NCBI GenBank assembly: GCA_012932295.1
Contig: JAAONU010000011.1
Span: 16,204,136-16,268,135 of the forward strand
Source of the DNA: Cyclina sinensis
Taxonomy: Eukaryota > Mollusca > Bivalvia > Venerida > Veneridae
Direction: 5' to 3'
Length of the DNA stretch: 64,000 bases
Within the stretch, counting starts at the first letter, position 1, and every line of letters begins with the position of its first letter. The notes beneath the pieces were generated by a model that worked only from the letters and a program-made list of their open reading frames with translations, ran no database searches and had not been told where the DNA came from. Shown here piece after piece: positions 27,693-39,077 of the stretch. Made by a program: the position numbers and the translations under genes.

Positions 27693-28781
27693 TTAAGGGT
27701 TACTTCCCTTATTTTAACTGTTAACACATCGGATGCAAGCTACAGTAAGGTCGGATGTTATTTTGCATATCAAAACATATAACTATTTCACAGATTTTTG
27801 AATTTGCGGGATATAAATATCCACCAATATAGCGAAAATTAAATAAAAACAGCGAATCAAGGCTGGTTGCTCATGGCCAGCAGATGACTCCTTTAGTTTT
27901 TAGGGTCACTAGATGAAAGGTCAAGGTCATATTGATCATCGAGTGAAAAATGGTTTCTGATAAGTAAATAGAAAATGCTTGGGTCGAAGGTCTTTAAACT
28001 TGCAATGCTGATTGATACTGACCTGTAGATGACTCATACTGCTTTTGGAGTCACTTGGTCAAAGTTCAAGATCAGATAGAACATTAACAGCACAATGGTT
28101 TCCCGTCATTAACTAGAAAACCCTTGAGCATTCGTTCCTCAGACTTGCTATGCAGGCTGGCCTGTCCTGGAGATGACCCCTATAGTCTTTGAGGTTACAA
28201 GGTTAAAAGTCAAGGTCACAGTGGCCATAAACCATAAAGAGGAAAACAACTAGAAAACCCTTGGGCCTTGCTGCCTCAAAACTTCCTACCAACACACCTT
28301 CCCACTTACCTACCTCCCCATTCAGTATTGTACTTTTTTTGTGTTCTCCAGTAATTGAACTTTAAACAAGTACATTTTATAAAAGTGTCATTGACATTAT
28401 CTACAGTTTCTTTTACTCATCTTTTTGCCATGGCCAACAGATTTTGATTTTAGAATCCCTGGCATCCTCCACTTAATGTACTGACACAAGTCCCTGTGCT
28501 TCTTCCTTCCTATACTTCTATGACTGCCTCTAGCGATAAGGTGTTAGGGGGCCATGTATGTTTGTTTTAAATGTTCTTTTGTAACAAGTGGGTCTCAAGT
28601 GGAGTCAATTTTGATAACTTATTGAAACAAAATTGTAACAATCTTGGTAGAGGTCCACAACACATTGCTACACAAATACATGTAGGACACACAGGGCAGA
28701 GCAAAATTTAACTCTTTGGGCATAAACTGAATGATCTTGTGGTAGACCACTATACAACATACTACATGGCAAATACCTAAG

Positions 28782-29109
28782 CTTAAGTTTCAGACAAGAA
28801 GATTTTCCTATAAAAGTTTTTGAAAAGAAGTGACCAAAGTTTTCCATTTAATTGCCAAGGCAATCTGAAATCTGCATAGAAATAAAATATTTTAACAATA
28901 AAGAGGATCACCCACTGAACATTCATGTTCAGTTTGGTCAAAATCTATCAAGGGAGGGAAGAAAAAGGTTGATGACAAAACTGAAGTCAGAGAGCAACTT
29001 TTCACAATAACTCATCCTTGAGCATCAGTTGAGATAAAAATGCAAATAAGAAGACTGAATGTCTGTAATATTCAACAAATTATTTAACACCCTTTGAAAA
29101 TAATTTCTA
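28782..29109 (+). repeat. Pearl-like core fragment and AT-rich spacer
   Basis: The CAGACAAGAAGATTTTCC stretch near 28,792 is the reverse complement of the ~170 bp unit seen in the pearl-type elements, so a core fragment lies here in plus orientation. The remainder, to the start of the next element, shows nothing. Confidence 0.45.
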
Positions 29110-31265
29110 ACAAGAGGGCCATGATGGCCCTGTATCGCTCACCTGAGTATGAATGCTTTTAACAAAGTTGCTATGGACCTGGTTAATTGACCCCAGATGA
29201 CCCATATTCGAATCTGACCTAGAAATTATTGAAACAATCTCTCTGACAAATTTCAAGGTTATTTGTACCCAAAATGTTACTTCTAGAGTATTGACAAGGT
29301 TTTTCCATATTTGGGCTCTATGACCTAGTTTTTTAACCTAGATGTCCCATATTTGAACTTAAGCTAGTAATTACTGAAACAATCTCTCAGACAAATTTCC
29401 AGATATTTGGACTGAAAAAGTAGCCTCTAGAGTGTTAACAAGATTTTTCTAATTTTGGGCTCCGCAACCTAGTTTTTGAACCCAGATAACCCATATCCAA
29501 ACCTGAGCTACAAATCATCAAAAAAGCCTTTCTGACAAATTTCCAGGACATTTGGACTGAAAATATAGCCTCTAAAATGTTAACAAGGTTTTTCCATATT
29601 TGGGCTCTGTGACCTAGTGTTTTACCCCAGAGGACCCATATTTCAACTTGACTTAGAAATCCTCAAGGCAACCTTTCTGACAAATTTCCAGATTATTTGA
29701 GTTGAAAATGTAACCTCTAGAGTGTTAACTAGATTTTTTCTATTTTTGGGCTCTGCAACCTTGTTTTTTAACCCAGATGACCCATATTCGAACTTGAGCT
29801 AGAAATCATAGAAGGAACCTTTCTGACAAATTTCCAGATTATTTGGGCTAAAACTGTTACCTCTAGAGTGTTAACAAGGATTTTCAATATTTGGCCTCTG
29901 TGACCTAGTTTTTGACCCCAGATGACCTATATTCGAACTTCACGTAGAAATTGTCAAAGCAACCTTTCTGACAAATTTCCAGATTATTTGGACTGAAAAT
30001 GTAACCTCTAGAGTGTTAACAAGATTTTTCTATTTTTGGGCTCTGCGACCTAGTTTTTGAACCCAATTGACCCATATTCGAACTTGACTTAGAAATCATC
30101 AAAGCAACCTTTCTGACAAATTTCCAGATTATTTGGACTGAAAATGTAACCTCTAGAGTGTTAACAAGATTTTTCTATTTTTGGACTCCGCGACCTAGTT
30201 TTTGAGCCCAGATGACCCATATTCGAAGTTGAGCTAGAAATCATTGATAGAACCCTCTGACAAATTTCCAAGATATTTGGACTGAAAAAGTAGCCTCTAG
30301 AGTGTTAACAAGATTTTTCTATTTTTGGGCTCTGCGACCTAGTTTTTGAACCCAATTGACCCATATTTGAACTTGACCTAGAAATCATAGAAGCAACCTT
30401 TCTGACAAATTTCCAGATTATTTGGGCTAAAAATGTTACCTCTAGAGTGTTAACAAGGATTTTCAATATTTGGGCTCTGTGACCTAGTTTTTGAGCCCAG
30501 ATGACCCATATTCGAACCTGACGTAGAAATCGTCAAAGCAACCTTTCTGACAAATTTCTAGATTATTTGGACTGAAAATGTAACCTCTAGAGTGTTAACA
30601 AGATTTTTCTATTTTTGGACTCCGCGACCTACTTTCTGAACCCAGATGACCCATATTCGAACTTGAGCTAGAGATCATAGAAGCAACCTTTCTGAAAAAT
30701 TTCCAGATTATTTGGACTAAAAATGTTACCTCTAGAGTGTTAACAAGGATTTTCAATATTTGGGCTCTGTGACCTAGTTTTTGACCCCAGATGACCCATA
30801 TTCGAACTTGACTTAGAAATCATCAAAGCAACCTTTCTGACAAATTTCCAGATTATTTGGACTGAAAATGTAACCTCTAGAGTGTTAACAAGATTTTTCT
30901 ATTTTTGGACTCCGCGACCTAGTTTTTGAACCCAGATGACCCATATTCGAAGTTGAGCTAGAAATCATTGATAGAACCCTCTGACAAATTTCCAAGATAT
31001 TTGGACTGAAAAAGTAGCCTCTAGAGTGTTAACAAGGTTTTTCTATATTTGGGCTCTGTGACCTAGTTTTCCAACCCTGATAACCCATGTTCGAACTCGT
31101 CCGAGATATTAATGAGACAAACATCCTGACCAAGTTTCATGACAATTGAGGCAAAAATGTGACCACTAGAGTGTTAACAAACTAATTGTGGACGGACGGA
31201 CGGACGGACGACGGACAAAAGGTGATCAGAAAAGCTCACTCTGTCACTATGTGACAGGTGAGCTA
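29110..31265 (+). mobile_element. Pearl-type element 3, opposite orientation, intact ends
   Basis: The 5' end has the GGGCCATgATGGCCC palindrome and TATCGCTCACCTGAG. About 14 units of ~146 bp follow (29,150-31,100), then a divergent last unit, a GGAC microsatellite (31,192-31,215) and a 3' hairpin (31,233-31,265). The hairpin has outer arms AGCTCAC/GTGAGCT and inner arms CTGTCAC/GTGACAG around TAT. All parts expected of a pearl-type element are present, so it shows the family layout best. There is no coding capacity. Confidence 0.8.
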
Positions 31266-31830
31266 AAAATATGACAATCTATCTTTAAAATACACCTTGC
31301 ACATGACATACATACTAAATTATCAGTTGAGGCTAACTGGTTTTTTTTGTATCTCCCTGCTAGTAAACAGAAAACATTAGTAGATGAAAAATGATTTATT
31401 TACAAATGTTACAGAAACATACATATGTGGGATGACTAAAACATGTAATGATTTACATTGAAAGTCCAAAAAATCACAACAGTATACCATACCAAATGTC
31501 TAGCTAGACATTCTTTTTTTGAGACAATAATGAAAGATAAACATGAGATAAAAAAATCTTAAGTTTTTTTCTTGTTTTAGCAAAAAGTACAACATAAAAA
31601 GACACAGGGAATGACTGCTTATACCAAAGCATAGTTTTTCACAAGATGTGAAATGATGTTAGTCATCCCCACACATAAATGTCTTAATTTTACATAGTTT
31701 CCAAGTCTGCAAAAACTACTGATGTTTTTGTGTTTCCAGTATTTCTCTGGTAATAAGTATGTGAATTTTGAAAAATGTGTGTATTTCTAGAAGTACTGTT
31801 TTTTTTTTTTTCTATAATTCACTCATCCAT
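31266..31830 (-). other. POLR2I 3' UTR and downstream DNA
   Basis: This lies downstream of the POLR2I stop codon. Two AATAAA motifs are readable on the minus strand: one overlapping the stop codon (31,830-31,835) and one at 31,395-31,400. The second would give a 3' UTR of about 420 bases and is the more plausible signal. No other gene is visible. Confidence 0.5.
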
Positions 31831-31893
31831 TTATTCTGTCCACCTATGGACACACTGTTGATTTGTACACACATAGTAAAGTCTCATTCCTTC
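31831..31893 (-). CDS. POLR2I: POLR2I exon 5 (residues 108-127, stop)
   Basis: The acceptor is TTTCAG. It encodes EGMRLYYVC through HRWTE and a TAA, including C116 and C121 of the second zinc ribbon. Confidence 0.95.
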   Translation of the reverse strand, partial: EGMRLYYVCTNQQCVHRWTE

Positions 31894-34800
31894 CTGAAAT
31901 TAGAAAATCAGAATAAACTTTATTAAATACCTGTATTACATTAAAGCATTTCAAGGTATTAGACAAGTCACTTATGATAAATAGCACTCAGTAAAGTATA
32001 GCTAAACTGTAAAAGAATTTGTGTCAATATTAAAAACTAGAATGCTCATGGGCAGCATGTCGAGCCCACCAATGGAAAGCTGCCTATGGGGATGTGACAG
32101 TGAAATGGAAACTGTAGGAAGATGATGATGAAAGGACAAGGCAGGCCTATATGATGTCTCTTTCAGGGAGCATAACAAATATTACGGTATTTTCAAATTC
32201 TTCCAGAAGAAGAAGTAATGGCCCAAACAAGGTCAATCATCAACATTTTGGACCTTTGAGCTGTCACTGTGACCTTGACCGCTGAGCTAGAATTCAGGGT
32301 CTTGCATGCAACACACCATCTCATCAAGGTGAACAAATATGCTAAGGTATTCTAAAATCCTTTCATGCAGGGAGAAGTTATGGCCTGGACAAGGTCTATC
32401 ATCAAAATTTTGGACCATTGACCTGGTACTGTGACCTTGACCTTTGAGCTGGAAACCTGGGTCTTGCACATGACACACCATCTCACAAGGAGAACAAATG
32501 TGCCAAGGTATTTCAAAATCCTTCCATCCACAGAGAAGTTATGGCCCGGACAAGGCAATCTGGACGGACGCACATATAACGAACTGCTTTACCAAATGTG
32601 ATTATGTCAAGCTCTCCACAAGCAGGCTTGACAACAAAGATGACTCAAGCTTTCATTTATTGTCATTAATCATGCATCTATGTATTAATAAAGGGAATGT
32701 AATAAAAGTGAAACTATCTCCCAAGACCAAATTTTTGCTCTGAATCATAATTACTATACACTTATCTTTTCACGTAATTATATATACTCAATCACTTGCT
32801 TAAATGGAAATAACAACTTAATTACACAGTACACACAGCTACAGAATGCATGTGATTTCCCATACAAACACATTAACTAGACTAAGCTTAATTTCTTCCC
32901 TAATATTTGTCTAACTCGCTTCTGATTCATATGCCTATTTCACTGGACTTAGCCACAGTGTTACACTGTGCTTTAACTGCAGGATGTTTTCAGCAGGTGA
33001 AATGTTTACCTAAATTGTGTAACTGCCAAAACATGACTGTACAATTTTACAAGATGACTCATACAGAACAAACAGTGATGTTATACATCTGGCCTTGGTT
33101 TGGTTTTGCCTGCCCTTGAAAATTTGTAATACTGTATACAACATTCAATCCTGCCAGATTGTCTGACTATTACATTGCCTTGACCCTCGTAAAGCTGTTT
33201 TATAGCCTTCAGTCGAATGATAAATTTATCATGAGTCTAGAAAATGTTTTCACAGTTCTAAGGTTATTTCCTGTTTACACAAATTCTGCAAACCATTGTG
33301 CCTGTTACTCTTTGCTTAGTGATGTTCCAAATTTGAGAACAGAGCAAATTTAACCTATTTTCAAAGCAATTTTTTAGCAGCTACTCAGATTTAAACAACT
33401 TACAGGCAAATCGGGAAATTAAATACATTTCACTGATAACTTGCATGAAAAATAAACAAATTTCTAAGCAGATCAAGTAATTTGTATTCGGTATAATAAT
33501 TATACTATAATTTGTTCAGAAGTTATTCTCTTACTTTCTTTATAATCCCTCGCACAATAAAAACATTCAAATATTACTAATTTTTCAAACTGTTATTAAA
33601 AAAAGCAGCTGTCATGTACAATACTAATCCTTCTACAAAATTGACAACCACCAAAATATGTTAACAGTCCTATTCACAGAAAGTGAGCCAACTCAATGTT
33701 AGATCAATGTTTCTTTCAACATCTAAGGTCATATCAGGGTCAGGATCGACTGGGGATCAAACTGCTATCACCTCATTTGTGATCAAATGTGCTACCCACA
33801 AGGACAGGCTGTGCTATTTATCCTGATGTATGAGCAATCTACCAAAGAACTGACTTGCAGGATTATTAACTATGAACCATTTTCGTTCTGTACTGATTTT
33901 TGTAAAATGCAGAGATTTTTTGCCTATGAATTTTAAGGAAGAGTACAAACCTCTGCTCTTGTACTATGCGACTGGAAGAAAACTGACTCCTTGTGGCCAC
34001 ATCTTGGACATGGGTGTTGCTCTGTGCGAGGAAGGGTAGGATCTGCTATTACATCACCAATTATCTGTGTTAACTCGCTACAATACAGAAATACACTTTA
34101 GCTCAAATGAAAATATTATAATACTACTCATTTCTACAAGATATAATGGATTATAAAGATCCAGCTTCACTTGCAAAGATAAAATAAACTAAAGAACAGG
34201 ATCTAGTCTGTAGTAAATTCAGATCTACCCATCGTCAGATACCCATGTCCAATCCATCACTTTACTTCCATTCTTTGGTGATACAAGGTAGTGATAATGG
34301 AATAAGGTACAATGGGTATCGGACATTGATGTATCATCCAGTTAGTAAAACCGTGGGTGTTCCGCAGAGATTTGCTGATACGGGGTTGTAACCATTTTAT
34401 CCAGCTGTTTAAATAATAGGAATATTCAACAGAAGAATAGTTATAACACATTCCATAAATCCTGTTATTTTAGTATATTTCATCTTTGTAAGTGAAACTG
34501 GGCTTTTAACCTGATGTTAAAGCGACTGACTCACAGATGGGCTGACAATGAAAAAAAAGAAAATGTTCTTAATACATCTTGAAATGTTTGCTGCAATTGT
34601 GAAGAACATTTTTAAACTAAGTTACTGATTCATTTTTTGATACAGAAAAACATCAAAATTTTAAGTTTTACACACTTTTATCAGTAAAAAATTTATCCCG
34701 TTAGTAACTTTTTTTTCAGTTTCATGGTGTACAGAAGCATAATATTATGTTTTTTCCATAGTAAATTAAATTCTCTTAAATTTTAAAGAAAAAAAATTTC

Positions 34801-37800
34801 AGCAAAATTCTGTGTCAGTCGCTTTAAGTGTATAAAGCACATAAAACAAAGACAACATTTATAATGTCAAAACACTGTTCATCTATGGAAGTGCTTCCTG
34901 TATATACTTGATGAAAAATGTGACATAATATTGCGATTTTTCTATCATCACTTTACACCTATTAGCTTATCATGCTTGTTTTGGGTAACAGATTTTGTAA
35001 TTGTTTTCATAAGATATACATGTAGGTTTCTGTTCTCTGACATGACTTTACTAAGTGTACAATTCTTGTACTTCTAGTTCATCTTGCGTGCTTTTCAAAC
35101 CTGGCTGAAAAGTATTTTGTAGACTATGTCCTTATAAAAATAACATGAACACCACAAGCTATTAAGAAATATACACATTACTTACTCTACTTCATGAGTG
35201 ATCTTGTTCACATAAATACAAGGATTGTCTGCTATCTGCTGGTAGTCACAGTTACGACACTAGAAAACAAAGAATTTTTGTTAATTGTACTAAAATGTAG
35301 CACACCATTTTAATGGTACATATTGATGGGTGAATGCTTCTTTGTTCTATAGTGCTTTGACCTTTTTTGCATTCACCCTTGCAATATTTCTGAAATATAA
35401 TTACAAAAGTTAGTTTGAACAAGTTTAAAGTTAAGTTCCTCACAACAGTTATGTTTATTTCCAAAATTAAACAGACAACTTTCAATAACCTGGACTACAC
35501 AGTACAGCAAATTAGTATTTCCAGGCTTTTTCATATAGGTTAACTATACTCACAGCATACAGAAGATTTCTGCTTTCTTTATCTTCTTTTGGATACAACA
35601 TGTTGTTACTGAAAACAGATAATACAAATCTAAATACAGTACAGTTCCCGCGATATGTACACATTTTGTGCTTCCTCCGCGATCGTGGTCAACGCGAACT
35701 TCTGAAAATCGCGGAGTTTCTCCTTGAAAAAACTCTCAGAATCTCCGCGATTAAAGTTCACACACAATCTCCGAGATTCTCGGGTGTTAGAGCGTTTCCG
35801 CGGAGATTCTCCGCGAATTTTCTTGTGTTTAATCACCAGAGTTTTAACAAACTATTTCCCATTTAAAGGTGAAAAAAAAATATTAGATTTATACACTTGA
35901 AATCCTTTCATCAAAAACAAACAGTCAGCAATGTGTGATGAAATTACCATAATGTAACTGTACATTTCACACCTGTCAATTATGTGACTACGGTAAAATT
36001 CAATCAAATACATTAATTCATGTGATTTTTTAAAACGCTTGTTATTATTTAGTAAATCGATAAATACTTTTGCCAAGCACCGAGACGATACAGATACAGT
36101 TTAACACGTGTTGTTCAGAAATCGGTCAACTCATTTTCTGAAAATAAGATCAGCCGTTTCTGATGCAACTGCTTTGAATTGTCATTCTTTTCGTAAACAA
36201 ATAGGAACGTTCGTACACAAATGCATCAGAATAAGAGGGCATTTGTTTGTATTTTCACTTTTTAAATTAGATAAATTTATTTATTTTCGCAGTTTGATTA
36301 TCATTAGTAATTTCTATGCGCGGCACCGATTAAAGATTTAAAAATAAATAAATTGCAGCAATTAAAGTTGACATGATGTCAGGTAGGTGTGTAAATCTAT
36401 TCATTATTGGCTGTCTTTCTTTTCTACCCTCGCTTCACGCATTCGGTATTAATGATCGATTCTAACGAAACCAAACTTTCTGTTCAGTCAACAAAGCCAT
36501 CATTGCTTAAATTTAAAAATATCCACATATCTGTTAAAGATATTAATTATCTTAATAAGAAAATGTAATCACGGGAAAAGCATGCTACATGACTGTAGTT
36601 CCCGCTTTAAAGAGCACGTGATGTCTGAAGCTTTTAAAGTTTATGGAAAATAACTGTCGCTCAATGTTAAAGGTCAAAAGTTATATTTAGGAACCAATTA
36701 GCGGTTGAGACGCAATGTATCATGCGTATACAGATCATAGGCCATGAGACCAACACATGGTCTTGTGTCTTTCAATAAATTAATTGTCAAAACATGTAAC
36801 GAATCGAAATAATACTATTAGGCATCTTAAAACATGAAGATAAAAAGAGTAAGTAAATATAAAATTTCACTTGTCATATTTACACTACAGTCAACTGAAT
36901 GCATAAACAAATCGCTGAGAATCGCGGAGGATTGATAATCTGCAATTTCACAGTAAATACCATCACTTACCAGACAAAATTCATCTCTGCGACACCTCCG
37001 CGATTTAGGGAGTTTCTCAGAGATTCTCCGCGATTTTCCTCCCAAGGTCCGTGGAGTTTAAGAGAAAAATGTACATATCGCGGGAGCTGTACTGTATTCT
37101 CTCAATTAGAAAATATAAATATTACAGATTTACAATTAAATGTAAGAATACATCATATCTGATTCCTCATGAGTCATGATTGATCATTTACAGAAGTCAG
37201 CAAAGGCAGCATCTTCAGAAGCTAATAAAGTGAAATTGGGACTTTGCTACAATGAAATACTGAAGGATTTGATTTAGTTGTGTGTAACCTTTTCAGAAAT
37301 TTATAGATACAGTACAGCTCCCGCGATATGTACACATTTTGTGCTTCCTCCGCGATCGTGGTCAGCGCGAATTCTGAAAATCGCGGAGTTTCTCCTTGAA
37401 AAAAAAAAACGCTCAGAATCTCCGCGATTAAAGTACACGCACAATCTCCGCGATTCTCCGAGTGTTAGAGCGTTTCCGCGGAGATTCTCCGCGAATATTC
37501 TTGTGTTTCATCACCAGAGTTTTAACAAACTATTTCCCATTTAAAGGTGAAAAAAATAATTATAAAATGTATACACTTGAAATCCTTTCATAAAAACAGT
37601 CAGCAATGTGTGATGAAATTACCATAATGTAACTGTACATTTAACACCTGTCAATTATGTGACTACGGTATAATTCAGTCAAATACATTAATTAATGTGA
37701 TTTTTTAAACGCTTGTTATTATTTAGTAAATCGATTAATACTTTTTTGCTAAGTGCCGAGACGATACAGATGCAGTTTAACACGTGTTGTTCAGAAATCG

Positions 37801-39077
37801 GTCAACTCATTTTCTGAAAATAAGATCAGCTGTTTCTGACGCAACTTTCTTTTCGTAAACAAATAGGAACGTTCGTACACAAATGCATCAGAATAAGAGG
37901 GCATTTGTTTGTATTTTCACTTTTTAAATTAGATATATTTATTTTCACAGTTTGATTATCATTAGTAATTTATTTGCGCGGCACCGATTAAAGATTTAAA
38001 AGTAAATAAATTGCAGCAATTAAAGCTGACATGATGTCAGGTAGGTGTGAAAATCTATTCATTATCGGCTGTCTTTCTTTTCTACCCTCTTTTCACGCAT
38101 TCGGAATTAATGTTCGATTCTAACGAAACTAAACTTTCTGTTCAGTCAACAAAGCCATCACTGCCTAAATTAAAAAATATCCACATATCTGTTAAAGATA
38201 TTATTTTAATAAGAAAATGTAATCACGGGAAAAGCCTGCTACATGACTGTAATTCCCGCTTTAAAGAGCACGTGGTGTCTGAAGCTTTTAAAGTGAGGTG
38301 AATATCATTTTTGAAAAACAACTGTCGCTCAATGTTAAAGGTTAAAAGTTATATTTAGGAACCAATTAGCGGTTGAGACGCAATGTATCATGCGTGTACA
38401 GATCATAGGCCATGAGACCAACACATGGTCTTGTGTCTGTCAATAAATTAATGTGTCAAAACATGGGACGAAACGAAATATTACTATTAGGCATCCTAAA
38501 ACATGAAGATAAAAAGAGTAAGTAAATATAAAATTTAACTTGTCATATATACACGTCAGTCAACTGAATGCATAAACAAATCGCGGAGATCCGCGGAGGA
38601 TTGATAATCTGCAGTTTCACTGCAAATACCGTCACTAACCAGACAAAATTCGTCTCCGCGACGCCTCCACGATTTAGGGCGTTTGTCGGCGATTCTCGGC
38701 GATTTTCCTCCCAAGGTCCGCGGAGTTTAAGAGAAAAATGTACATATCGCGGGAGCTGTACTGTAACCTCCTGTAGTGGACAATGGCTAGATAAGACATT
38801 TCCAACAGCGTCGCTGTGGGACTACCTCTTAAGCGACATGGTTGGAATGTCTGGAACGTTTGCCAAATTAAGCAACGTTATCTACGGTTTGTACTTGGAT
38901 GGGTGTCCCAAATTGAGCTCATAGGCCTGGTTACTACACTCGCGAAAACGGGTTACAAAAAAAACAATGAGCATTTCATTCGAAACTGAATAACAAGTGA
39001 AAAAATACTGACCATTCTTTACAAAATTTTATCCCAACAAATCCAGGGCCATCATCATGTTGGTCATAAAGATCCAT
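31831..39077 (-). CDS. POLR2I: RNA polymerase II subunit RPB9 (POLR2I), complete, five exons
   Basis: This nuclear gene encodes the small zinc-binding RPB9 subunit, which sits at the jaw of RNA polymerase II and acts in start-site choice, elongation and transcript cleavage. Exons on the minus strand: 39,077-39,013, 35,608-35,554, 35,259-35,186, 34,077-33,951, 31,893-31,831. Joined, they give 127 residues with matching codon phases and GT-AG introns; animal RPB9 is about 125. Two zinc ribbons are intact: C19/C22 with C41/C44, and C88/C91 with C116/C121. Family hallmarks include [47 protein letters not shown] and the end HRWTE. It is head to head with the SCCPDH gene. Introns 1, 3 and 4 hold mobile elements. 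I see no breaks. Confidence 0.96.
32040..32633 (+). mobile_element. Pearl-like element in POLR2I intron 4
   Basis: Two tandem units of about 167 bp (from about 32,205 and 32,370) share AAGTTATGGCC, CATCAAAATTTTGGACC and TGTGACCTTGACC. A third partial unit, a GGACGGAC microsatellite and a GTCAAGC/GCTTGAC hairpin (32,606-32,632) follow. The 5' part begins AACTAGAATGCTCATGG. The unit lengths and end structure match the other pearl-like elements, although the sequence is a different subfamily. Confidence 0.6.
32634..33690. other. POLR2I intron 4 DNA, nothing recognised
   Basis: AT-rich intron sequence. Open frames up to 70 codons (32,907-33,119; 33,159-33,353) resemble no family and lack splice support. 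Confidence 0.5.
33700..33830 (-). mobile_element. Possible tRNA-derived SINE
   Basis: On the minus strand a TGGGTAGCACA motif resembles a polymerase III A box and AGTTTGATCCCC a B box, about 35 bases apart as in a tRNA head. No tail or target duplication was found. Confidence 0.35.
33951..34077 (-). CDS. POLR2I: POLR2I exon 4 (residues 65-107)
   Basis: Acceptor TTGTAG, donor GAG|GTTTGT. It completes D65 and encodes the second zinc ribbon's C88 and C91 ([10 protein letters not shown]) and the [10 protein letters not shown] signature. Confidence 0.95.
34521..34823. mobile_element. TTAA-flanked MITE in POLR2I intron 3
   Basis: The ends are AGCGACTGACTCACAGA and, as reverse complement, AGCGACTGACACAGAAT. 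TTAA flanks both sides (34,517-34,520; 34,824-34,827). At 303 bp with no coding capacity it is a second, unrelated TTAA family in this window. Confidence 0.75.
35186..35259 (-). CDS. POLR2I: POLR2I exon 3 (residues 41-64)
   Basis: Acceptor TTCTAG, donor GA|GTAAGT. It encodes [13 protein letters not shown] and YVNKITHEV, with the second cysteine pair of zinc ribbon 1. Confidence 0.95.
35554..35608 (-). CDS. POLR2I: POLR2I exon 2 (residues 22-40)
   Basis: Acceptor TTTCAG, donor GCT|GTGAGT. It completes C22 and encodes [18 protein letters not shown]. The left edge of a MITE lies only 28 bp upstream of the acceptor. Confidence 0.95.
35637..37094. mobile_element. TA/CAGT-ended MITE, copy 1, in POLR2I intron 1
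   Basis: 1,458 bp. The left end starts CAGTACAGTTCCCGCGATAT and the right end is its inverse, with T changed to C at one base. TA flanks both sides (35,635-35,636; 37,095-37,096). TA targets and CAGT termini are typical of the Tc1/mariner/pogo superfamily; CCGCGATA-type ends are closest to pogo/Tigger-like elements, an inference from the ends only. Both subterminal ~250 bp regions are crowded with CTCCGCGATT words in both orientations. No transposase frame remains. Confidence 0.8.
37310..38763. mobile_element. TA/CAGT-ended MITE, copy 2, in POLR2I intron 1
   Basis: 1,454 bp, collinear with and roughly 95% similar to copy 1 by eye, in the same orientation. It has its own TA flanks (37,308-37,309; 38,764-38,765). 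The 213 bp between the copies do not repeat, so this looks like a second insertion, not a tandem duplication of insert plus flanks. Ends are CAGTACAGCTCCCGCGATAT and its perfect inverse. Confidence 0.8.
39013..39077 (-). CDS. POLR2I: POLR2I exon 1 (residues 1-21 and start codon)
   Basis: The ATG at 39,077-39,075 opens [19 protein letters not shown], and the donor is TG|GTCAGT. The start is chosen because its length matches animal RPB9 and no in-frame ATG extends it usefully upstream. Confidence 0.93.

Larger units (their letters stand above)
20806..28781. repeat. Duplication block B, copy 2 (with A tail copy 3)
   Basis: It starts with the third A tail (to 21,190) and then repeats block B in order. 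It differs from copy 1 by a 15-base G run at 22,571-22,585, several missing core units in the pearl-type element, a ~75 bp extra piece at about 26,937-27,010 and a shorter MITE. Similarity ends near 28,781. No gene is seen. Confidence 0.9.
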
